Program-made: the position numbers and the translations under genes
The notes under the pieces: model-generated
What the model saw: only the letters and a program-made list of their open reading frames with translations
Database searches by the model: none
Told to the model about the DNA's origin: nothing
Shown here: one piece after another, positions 1 to 64,000 of the stretch
Layout: each line of letters starts with the position of its first letter
Position numbering within the stretch: the first letter of the stretch is position 1
Assembly (NCBI RefSeq): GCF_019703515.2
Contig: NC_059349.1
Span: 22,044,744-22,108,743 of the forward strand
From: Myxocyprinus asiaticus
Taxonomy: Eukaryota > Chordata > Actinopteri > Cypriniformes > Catostomidae
DNA: 64,000 nucleotides
Reading direction: 5' to 3'

Positions 1-12
1 ATAACAGAACAG

Positions 13-1271
13 GGCTGGGTTTCCCGATAACGTTGCAGCTTAAGCTTTTACGATCATCTTAACGAACTTCGCTTGTTATTTTACGATGGATTAATGCCTG
101 TTTCCCAAACCAGCATGTAGATCACTCATTATTAAGTAGAACTTAAGTGCTTCGTTACGGGAGCTGTCCAGTCCAAAGGTGCTGATCACTTTGGTAAATA
201 TGTCCAGAGTTTATATTCTCAACATGAAAATAATGTGGAAATACTGACAAACATGGAAATTGTTTGTAACCTTGTCGAGGTGCTGAAATGTATTAACTAT
301 TACATAATTTTATTATATAAATAATTATGGCTTTAGTAAGACAGAGTTTCAGAATTATTGATGCTCAGTCATAGAGATTAATGAAAGTGACGCAATAAAT
401 GCATGTAACGTGAATGTACGTGATATGAATCATATGTTTTTTGGCTGGAAACTGAACAAATGCACAGAGAACAGGATTAAAATGATGGGCATCAGTATTG
501 AACTACTCATAGACCTGTCTAAATATTAATAGATAATCTGGTTAGAGTTCAAGGCACTGTGTACTTGTAGCCTTACTGCCATTATACATCATGTAATTTG
601 TTACTGCCTTGTAAAAGGACTCTAGGCTAGCCGATTTGAACCAAACGTTGGAGGAAGAAAGAAGAGGAGGAGGAGGAAGAGAGAGAGGGAATCTCTCATT
701 GCACACTCTTACTCTAATCTCCTCTAATCAAATTTTAATTATTTATTAGGCATATTTATTTAAGTTTTAAACTGCATGGTCACATTACATTACTCATGTC
801 TTCTTAAATAATCTGTTTAATAAGAACATATCATCTTTATATTGCCATTACAATTATGCTTATCAAGGAAGGCTAATATAAGTTATACTGTATTACGTCT
901 TGTAGTTTAGACCTATCACATCGCATGCACAGACTGCGGAGACTGCCTATTGATATCAATGTGATTTTTTTAAACACTTTTATATCCTCTGATAAAAGGA
1001 TAAAAAAGCAGTTTACAGTGGCTTTCCAATGATCAAAATATATTAATACAATGTATTAAATGTCCCATTGTCTTTGATAAACTGTGAAAGATGCTAGAAA
1101 GATACATTTAAATTGCACTTAATGGACTTAAGAGCAATTCAAAGCACTCGTTAATTTATGAAAGTTTTTACAAACTACTTAGGTAACGATGCTTTTAGGA
1201 AACGTGCCTTAGAGATTAAGTACTACTTAAGTGCTACTAACGTCCTACTTATTGCTTTGGGAAACCCAGCC
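13..1271. mobile_element. TIR DNA element with GGCTGGGTTTCCC ends
   Basis: A perfect 13-bp inverted repeat: GGCTGGGTTTCCC at 13-25 and its complement at 1259-1271. The subterminal regions share blocks around acttaagtg (about 145 and 1230). No coding potential is seen, so it is probably non-autonomous. It sits in the intron upstream of the first recognised exon. The superfamily is not recognised. Confidence 0.65.
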
Positions 1272-1832
1272 TAGATCCAGCAGAGTTACAATACAGCATG
1301 ATTGCACAGTTTTTCAACATGGTACATTTGTTCACTAGCATAATATAGATTAAATTGTCACTTAATAGAACTTAAAATATTTAGCAAGTAAAAGGAGCAA
1401 TAAAACATTGAAGATAGGAATTCCACACTGACAATAAATCTAAGAGCACATATTATCAGATTTTAAGACAACTAAAGGCAAAGAGCTGTAAGACAAGAGA
1501 TGGAGCTCTGGGATGAAGGAGGGTGTTAAATGCAGATTACATCCATGTTATAGAAAGTTAGCTGAGAGAATGAATGGAGGACTAAAGAACCCTTCTGATA
1601 TGTGTCTGAATTGTATCTTTAGACATCATGATCAGCTGAGCATCAGCTGATTGTAAGCTTGACTAACGGGACCTGCCTGAACTAACACAATGTAAAAATG
1701 CTAAACAATTGTTTTAAGATCAACTAATAATTGGCAGACCCCTGTAGTACCACCACGGACCCCCAGTTGAAGAGAAATTGTTGGTTTTCTGTCAGGGTCT
1801 GTGTTGTAACACAGCTTGTTTTGTCCCTGTAG
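1272..1832. other. Intron upstream of exon 1, no recognised element
   Basis: AT-rich intron between the TIR element and exon 1. An antisense open frame over exon 1 is a shadow. No exon of the variable region or LG domain is recognised here. Confidence 0.6.
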
Positions 1833-57291
<55,459 letters not shown>

Positions 57292-58058
57292 AGGGCAACT
57301 AACTTTACGGCAAATGTCAAGAAATGTGGCCAGCCAAGAGCACCCGCTCCCCACCCCCTAATTACCCTCCTTTTGCCACAAACACACACCAGCACCCACA
57401 CTGTGTAATCTTCCATGGAAAATTCATCGCCCTGGTGGGTCCTGATCGCCTGATTTAAACCTGCTATTGGAGTAAAATTGTGAGAGAGGATGTGAACTGC
57501 CTGGTGGACAGTGGCGCACTTTCAGGAGAAGAAAAAGGACCCATTCCTTTACCTTCTCACCACCCTACCCAGCCTAGAACCTGTAGGTTCCTTGTCCTGT
57601 TTCCAAACTCCTTGTTTTAGTCCCAATCATAGTCCTTAAATTCTTAATGGAATCCTTAATTCTATCACAATCCCTCCCCAAATCCCAATCCTGAATATGT
57701 TTCCAATCTTATTCCTACTCCTAATCCCTGTATCCTTTACGGATGCTCCTCCAGGTGCTGCTCAAGAAAGACAACCACAGTGGTGTGCTCTTGTTCTAAA
57801 CACCCAAACAAACATTAAAGGTGCTATTGAAAGTGCATTTTTGGTAAAACTGTAATTATTGTTTTGTACAATATTGTTCTTTCTCAATTGCCTTTAAAAT
57901 CTTGCATGTGTATCAAAAGTGATTTGATAAAATATTGGTATCTATAAACAGACTTTTCTCTAGGTGTTTTTTGTTTCATTTTTCGTTTTGTGAAAACCAC
58001 CAGTGAATCAGCATTCTTTACCAGATGTCAATCAATCAAGTGTCCCTGTCTACTATAA

Positions 58059-58064
58059 AATAAA
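58059..58064 (+). promoter_or_regulatory. Alternative poly(A) signal AATAAA
   Basis: A canonical hexamer about 770 bases after the stop codon. It may give a short 3' UTR isoform. A second candidate lies at 58465-58470. Confidence 0.35.
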
Positions 58065-58907
58065 ACAAGCATTTCAAACAAATCATATTTGTAATTATAA
58101 AGTATCCCTTTTGTAAATATTGAGCAATTTAAGCACTATGTTTACAATGAGTATCCATTCTATCAGGAATATATGGGCATTTATGTCCAATGTCTAACGT
58201 TGAGTGAAGGATTGACTGAAAGTGAGTTATTTCACTGTCACTTTGAGATCGGAAGATTTCCACTAGCTTTTATGTTCACAAGTGGTAGCAATGATGCTGT
58301 GATAATCAATGACTTGATGAAAAGTAACTCAATGTCAGATTGAATTTCTTCACAGTATACCTCAATCTCTTAAAATAAGAGTCAAATTTAAAGACATTAA
58401 ACCCTGTACATAAAGATCCTTGGTTAGATAATCAAGTTTATATATTTTAGACAGGGAATTTTGAAATAAAAAAGGCTATTTGTTAAACTTTTGTTATTTT
58501 GTGGTTACTTTGATTAACCCTTTTAGTCAGAAAATGAAAACAAAACATTTTTTAGGTGCTTTTCAGCTGTTCAACAATATTGAATATGGATTCTGGACAG
58601 TATTGTATTCAAAGTGATAATTGTTGACTCTTGAATCATGTGAATCATACCTGTGTGATTCAGTCAGTCATGCTCTTTACTGTGCTGTATGTCCAAAAGC
58701 TTATTGCATTCTAGAAATTCATATTTAAATATTTCTGTGGTAAAATGTGTTCATATTTGTGTGGTTCTGTAATACTGTTCTTTTGTCTGCTTAATCTTTT
58801 ATTTGCCTCAATTGTGTTTGCGGTTCTGTCTTTGTCCCTGAAAACCCTTCAAATATATGACAGTAGACTTACACATTTGTGTAACATATAATTTATGTAA
58901 AACTTGG

Positions 58908-58913
58908 AATAAA
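58908..58913 (+). promoter_or_regulatory. Poly(A) signal AATAAA, likely main site
   Basis: A canonical hexamer in ttggAATAAAtgatcgg, the last one before the downstream repeat region. Alternative upstream hexamers are at 58059-58064 and 58465-58470 and could give shorter transcripts. Confidence 0.65.
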
Positions 58914-58930
58914 TGATCGGTACATTTCAA

Positions 58931-59890
58931 GTAGATATTCTACTCCATTTCACTTTTGCTCAAACCATCTTTGCTCAAACCATCAACCATCATGGAGAAT
59001 GTTTTATTGACAAAAAACATTTGCTATATCTTCCACTAGAAGCACATTCCATTTTATGATGCCATGTCCACTCTCTAGTACAGCATACTTTGGAAAACAG
59101 TGAGGTTAGGACACACTTCAAACTTACAGAATGCTGCTGTTAAGATGAAATCTAGAACTGAGACTGTGCTATTTGTTTAATAGCTGATGTTGCCATGGAG
59201 CTATAGGTGAAAAGTGCATGCAGAAATTATTGTTCAGCCACTGGAGCAGAAACTCTTGTAATTCACCTGATGTGCAACTCAAGGCTAAGAGCGCCTGCAT
59301 TGGTTGTGCTTTGGATGTTAACACATTTTCTCAAAGCATGCTAACAGACAAACAACTAGTGACCCTGGACTAATGGAAGAAAAGCTTGAGGAAGGGACTA
59401 TAGTGAATGACTTAAGGATAAAACTATTAGTGTAAAACTGCACACAAAGCTGTAAGTATAAAGAACATTTAACACAGAGAATGTATAAAAAGCATTGAAT
59501 GATTTTTGTAAGGCGATATGAAACACTTGACAATGAGGACTCATCCACTCATCCATTTAATTCAGGAGAGTGGGCTTTTTGTTGTTTTCAGACAGAGAGC
59601 ACAATTATAATGGACTAAAGAAGAATATCTGAAATACATTTTTTGAATGAAAATTACATTTCAAGAGCAAAATTAAAGATCCGTGAGTACAGATCAATAG
59701 GTCAGTCTAAAGCAGTGATACTGAACTGGTTTTGTTTCAGGACCCAGATTTTACATTGGACATCAAGTGGCAACCCAACATGGTAAATTTTTTACCTGAA
59801 CTAAAAAAAGGGAAAGCAGCTCCACTGAAAATACTAAACCAGTACACTTGAAATCAATTTAATACATTAATATTTTGAGATGAGAACATA
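58931..59890. other. Downstream flank of col11a1, no gene recognised
   Basis: About 960 bp between the 3' UTR and the Sleeping Beauty-type element. No second gene, promoter or repeat is identified. Confidence 0.5.
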
Positions 59891-61272
59891 GGTTGAAGTC
59901 AGAAATTTACATACACATATGTTGAAGTCATTAAAACTATTTTTTTAACCACTTCACAGATTTCATATTGGCATACTATAGTTTTCGAAAATCTTTTAGG
60001 ACATCTACTTTGTGCATGACACAATACATTTTTCCAACAATTGTTTACAGACAGATTGTTTCACTTTTAATTGACTATATCATAATTCCAGTGGGTCAGA
60101 AGTTTACATACACTAAGTTAACTGTGCCTTTAAGCAGCTTGGAAAATTCCAGAAAATGATGTCAAGCCTTTAGGCAATTAGCCAATTAGCTTCTGATAGG
60201 CTAATTGGCTGACTGGAGGTGTACCTGTGGATGTATCTTAAGGCCTACCTTAAAACTCGGTGCCTCTTTGCTTGACATATTGGGAAAATCAAAAGAAATC
60301 AGCCAAGACCTCCACAAGTCTGGTTTATCCTTGGGAGCAATTTCGAAACTTCTGAAGGTACCACATTCATCTGTTCAAACAATAGTACACAAAAATCATG
60401 CCGCTCTGGAAGGAGACGCATTCTGTCTCCTAGAGATGAATGTAGTTTGGTGCGAAAAGTGCGAATCAATCCCAGAACAACAGCAAAGAACCTTGTGAAG
60501 ATGCTGGAGGAAACAGGTAGACAAGTATTTATATCCACAGTAAAACGAGCCTTATATTGATATAACCTGAAAGGCTGCTCAGCAAGGAAGAAGCCACTGC
60601 TCCAAAACCACCATATAAAAAAAAGCCAGACAACAGTTTGCAAGTGCACATGGGGACAAAGATCTTACTTTTTGGAGAAATGTCCTTTGGTCTGATGAAA
60701 CAAAAATTAAACTGTTTGGCCATAATGAAAATCGTTATGTTTGGAGGAAAAAGGGTGAGTTCGGATTGCAAGCCGAAGAACACCATCCCAACCGTGAAGA
60801 ATGGGGTGGCAGCATCATGTTGTGGGGGTGCTTTGCTGCTGGAGGGACTGGTGCACTTCACAAAATAGATGGCATCATGAGGAAGGGAAATTATGTGGAT
60901 ATATTGAAGCAACATCTCAAGACATCAGCCAGGAAGTTAAAGCTCGGTCGCAAATGGGTCTTCCAGTTGGACAATGACCCCAAGCATACCACCAAAATTG
61001 TGGCAAAATGGCTTAAGGACAACAAAGTGGCCATCACAAAGCCCTGACCTAAATCCAATAGACAATTTGTGGGCAGAACTGAAAAATTGTGTGCGATCAA
61101 GGAGGCCTACAAACCTGACTCAGTTACATCAGTTCTGTCTGGAGGAATGGACCAAAATTCCAGTAACTTATTGTGAGAAGCTTGTGGAAGGCTACCCAAA
61201 ATGTTTGACCCAAGTTAAACAATTTAAAGGCAATGCTACCAAATGCTTACAAAGTGTATGTAAACTTCTGAC
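59891..61272 (+). mobile_element. Sleeping Beauty-type Tc1 transposon, right end truncated
   Basis: Left inverted repeat with two direct repeats: outer gttgaagtcagaaatttaca (about 59892) and inner ggtcagaagtttacatacac (about 60093). The right side keeps only the inner repeat gtgtatgtaaacttctgacc (about 61254-61272). This IR/DR structure and the body are those of the salmonid/cyprinid elements from which Sleeping Beauty was built. The outer right repeat is missing, replaced by a hAT-like sequence. Confidence 0.92.
60278..61250 (+). pseudogene. Sleeping Beauty-type transposase pseudogene
   Basis: Fragments in three frames: SKEISQDLHKSGLSLGAI and KVPHSSVQTIVHKN (DNA-binding part), NPRTTAKNLVKMLEETG, NYVDILKQHLKTSARKLK with FQLDNDPKHT (second catalytic Asp), then SPDLNPIDNLWAELKN. 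The start codon position reads ATT instead of ATG. There are internal deletions in the paired-like domain, an inserted-base frameshift near 60620 and more after 60770. In SPDLNPID the usual Glu is Asp. Not active. Confidence 0.9.
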
Positions 61273-61534
61273 CAGAGGTGGGTAGGGTAGCCAAAAACTG
61301 TCCCCAAGTAAACATACAATTACTTAAAAAAAATTATTACTCAAGTAGAAGTAAAAGTACTAACATAAATAATTACTTGAGTAAGAGTAAGAAAGTATCC
61401 AATTAAAAGAGTACTCAAGTAGTGAGTAACTCCTTACTTTAACAAATGACATAATAGACGTTAACTCCCCTATATTCCATTACATAATACACATTTAACA
61501 TGTATTACAGAATTATTTTTATTATTATTATTAA

Positions 61535-61658
61535 TGGAAATTCTGTCATCATTCACCATCATGTTGTTCCAGACCCGTATGACTTTCTTCCATGCAACAC
61601 AATAAGGAGAAATTAAACAGAATGTTTGCCTGAGTCATTATTTACTTTCAGTGAATGT

Positions 61659-61698
<40 letters not shown>

Positions 61699-61850
61699 AA
61701 AGTGAATGGTCACAGAGACTGTGAGTCCCTAACATTCTGTCTTACATCTTTTGTGTTCCACAGAATAAAAAGGGTCACACGGGTTTGGAACAAAATGAGA
61801 GTTGCGAAATGATATCAGAATATAAAATTATGGCTGAGATATCACTTTAA
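61535..61850. repeat. Second-type TTAAAGGGATAG element with (AT)n centre
   Basis: Arms aaattctgtcatcattcacc and ggaacaaaatgagagttgcg are separated by (AT)n at 61662-61694 and tttactttcagtgaatg/gaaagtgaatggtcac. The right end reaches ttaa at 61847-61850, shared with the next element. Confidence 0.6.
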
Positions 61851-62195
61851 AGGGATAGTTCACCCACAAATGAAAATTCTCTCATCATTTACTCACCCTC
61901 ATGCCATCCCAGATGTGTATGACTTCCTTTCTTCTGCAGAACACAAATTAAGAGTTTTAGAAGAATATCTCAGCTCTGCATACAATAAAAAATTTCGATG
62001 CTCCAAAAAGCACATAAAGACTGCATAAAAGTAATCCATATGACTCCAGTAGTTAAATCCATATCTTCAGAAGTGATATGATAGGTGTGAGTGAGAAAAA
62101 GATCAATATTTGTCATTTTTTGCTAGACAATCAACCCCCTGCCCAGCATGGGGCAATATGCAGAGAAGAATGTGAATCACCAAATTACTAGAAAA
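61847..62195 (+). repeat. Left half of palindromic TTAAAGG element
   Basis: ttaaagggatagttcaccca through gatcaatatttgtc and the central tgcccagcatggggcaatat. The right arm is missing. Nested in the hAT-like element. Confidence 0.7.
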
Positions 62196-62248
62196 GTTTC
62201 CAAACCTCTCTTCTTATTGACAAATTCATCCAGATCTGAAAAGAGCCC

Positions 62249-62535
62249 TTAAAGCAATAGTTTACCCAAAAATTAAAATTCTCTCATCATTTACTCACCC
62301 TCATGCCATCACAGATGTGTATCACTTTCTTTTATCTGCTGAACACAAATTAAGATTTTTAGAAGTTCTCAGCTCTTTTGGTCCATAAAATGCAAGTGAG
62401 TGGGTGCCAACATTTTAAAGCTAAAAAAAAATCAAATAAGTCAGCATAAAAGTAATCCATAAGACTCCAGTGGTTATATCAATATCTTCAGAAGCAATGT
62501 GATATGAGAATGTGTGGATGAGAAACAGATCATTA
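62249..62535 (+). repeat. Left half of palindromic TTAAAGG element, second copy
   Basis: ttaaagcaatagtttaccca through gagaaacagatcattacagt. Same orientation as the copy at 61847. The right arm is missing. Confidence 0.7.
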
Positions 62536-64000
62536 CAGTGAAAACATGAAAATGTCCCACAGGGACATTATATATAATGCTGAAATAAAAACCAGCTTTC
62601 ACTCCTGCGATGTTTTATTTCATGCTGAATGCATTAAATTACTTTTTGACAAATCATTACTTGATTAACATAATAACATATAGAGAGGCAATACATACAG
62701 ATATATTTTAAAATGTATTCTTTATATTATACAGAATTTTGCCATTAAGCTGAAGAATTCTTTATTTACTAAATAATTCACTGAGGTGATATTATTTTAA
62801 CTCGGGAGACTGCACACAGTGGAAATTATAATTCTGTGGATGATTTAAATATATGGTTATAACATGTAGGTTATGATAATTTGGTCGGATGAGGGCGCTA
62901 TGCGCCCAGAAACGCTACCCATCTTGTACTGGAGTTTAAAGATACTAAAGAATAACAAATGAATACAATAATGTACATTTGATCAAATGTGTTTACTCCT
63001 TATATTAACATATATATTAGAAATGACAAACAGAATGAAGATTTATTGCATTAATATATTATATATTAAGAATAACAAGTAGCACCCAAGTATTTTAAGT
63101 TCATATGTGAAGTTGTTTCTGCGACAGCCCCAGAGCTCCGACGCTCGGTGTATACGTCAGCATCCGAATTCACTCACTCATTTCGTTCACTCACTGCCAT
63201 TCACTATATAGGAAATAGTGAACGAGTGAACGATTTCGGACACGGTCACTCTCTTCGCCATACGATCGCCTCGCGCCCGCACATCTCTCAAGAGTGCCTC
63301 GTGCCCCTAGCTTTGCACGTGCAGAAATGCTGTCTGTTTGCGCTCCAGCTGTCAATCACACGAATGGCAGATCAAAAGGCATTTACACTTAACTTTGATG
63401 TTTAAATGGATTTATATAGTTAATCAGCCTGAAGTAGCTGCGATAGTTTCCAGTAAATGTGTAAATACTGCTCATGTCATACAGGACACGGGACATAGCG
63501 CACATATATGTTGCTGCACTGATTTAAAAATGTATACTTAAAAACTAATGTCATAAGAGCCCAGTTACAGAATCACCCTGAAAATGACCATCGCATTACA
63601 CAGAAAAGCCCATGTTAGCATTACAGCCACAACTTACCTCGATGTGCTGCCTTAAGTTGAAGCTGAGATTTTCATCTTGAATTATCAGCTTGTCTTGGTT
63701 TTAAATGAAGGCTTTGCTTGATGAAACTATAATTTTTTCACTGTGCAGAGTGAAGAAAGTGTTTCACTTTGAAGAGCTTGATGCTGCAGCAGTGATAGAC
63801 TCGGATTGAGTGACAGTCTGTGACAGCGCGTGCAGCTGTGTGAACTTCCTATTCAATAATCTCTCAATAAATTACACATGAACTAAAATGAAACCCAGTA
63901 AAGTAACGACAGAAATGCTGCCATTATAAAGAAGTAAAAGTACATTTTTTTCATTATAAATGTACTTGAGTAAGAGTAAAAAGTACTCACTTTTAAACCC

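Larger units (their letters stand above)
57292..58930 (+). other. col11a1: 3' untranslated region of col11a1
   Basis: About 1.6 kb of AT-rich sequence between the stop codon and the last strong poly(A) signal. It lacks the mobile-element signatures seen in the introns, consistent with retained transcript sequence. The exact cleavage site cannot be read; the end given assumes cleavage 15-20 bases after the signal. Confidence 0.7.
61273..64000 (+). mobile_element. hAT-like element, runs off the window end
   Basis: Begins cagaggtgggtagggtagcc followed by acttaaa/tactcaagtagaagta repeats, as at the ends of common fish hAT-like elements. The same aagtaaaagtac and tacttgagtaagagtaaaaa blocks return at 63935-63990, so the far end is probably just outside the window. 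The interior has actcactcatttcgttcact and gaacgagtgaacgatttcgg near 63170-63240, and nested elements. Confidence 0.6.

Noticed and set aside
1..1832. Exons of the variable region or LG domain
   Set aside because: I looked for in-frame acidic/Tyr-rich exons and LG motifs before exon 1 and saw none. Most of the stretch is a TIR element.
62880..63560. GC-richer stretch near the window end as a possible promoter or CpG island of a next gene
   Set aside because: It carries actcactcatttcgttcac-type motifs that I associate with a common fish repeat and lies inside the hAT-like element. No coding start follows.

Overview
The window is vertebrate genomic DNA, almost certainly from a teleost and most likely a cypriniform fish. 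It holds the 3' part of one large plus-strand gene, a fibrillar collagen alpha-1(XI) gene (col11a1 type), spread over about 55 kb. The fish assignment rests on the intron content: many copies of the short inverted-repeat elements common in cyprinids, several Tc1-like relics including one of Sleeping Beauty type, hAT-like ends with CAGAGGTGGG or CAGTGTTGGG, and tRNA-derived SINEs. The exon-intron layout and lack of operons exclude a prokaryote.

Gene layout: I read 54 exons between 1833 and 57291, 3849 coding bases, 1282 codons plus the stop. The gene is 5'-partial. The signal peptide, the laminin-G/TSPN-like domain and the alternatively spliced variable region must lie upstream. Exon 1 encodes LTMR and then the first Gly-X-Y triplets. 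Exons 1-49 encode 336 uninterrupted triplets, and exon 50 adds GSP and GDF, giving 1014 residues, the expected major-helix length. Helix exons are 36, 45, 54, 90 or 108 bp (exon 1 is 57) and phase 0, as in other fibrillar collagen genes. Exons 50-54 encode the C-telopeptide, an RSRR furin-type site and the COLFI trimerisation domain ending in PVCFLG. Order and sequence match vertebrate COL11A1 more closely than COL5A1. In particular, a Ser occupies the second COLFI cysteine position. Which fish paralogue this is (col11a1a or col11a1b) cannot be settled from the window; the divergence hints at col11a1b. The 3' UTR runs from 57292 to about 58930, with the best poly(A) signal at 58908.

Introns: most sequence between exons is intronic, and much of it is mobile-element debris. 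The largest group is TIR elements with TTAAAGG ends (about 2913, 9431, 12746, 15561, 21753, 24341, 34505, 45867, 48075, 50101, 55928). There are Tc1-like derivatives at 7885, 17705, 51862, 54438 and 55427, a SINE with a clear 8-bp target duplication at 41387, and a hAT-like element at 39775. The last intron contains a 1.16-kb palindrome.

Downstream (58930-64000): no gene was recognised. A decayed Sleeping Beauty-type Tc1 element (59891-61272) is cut off within its right inverted repeat by a hAT-like element, which itself carries younger TTAAAGG elements.

No new multi-gene system was found. The points most worth checking are a GC-AG intron after exon 9, the preserved cross-link lysines at helix positions 84 and 924, an acid-free heparin-site-like basic stretch, the long hairpin in the last intron, and the end signature shared by several unrelated TIR families.
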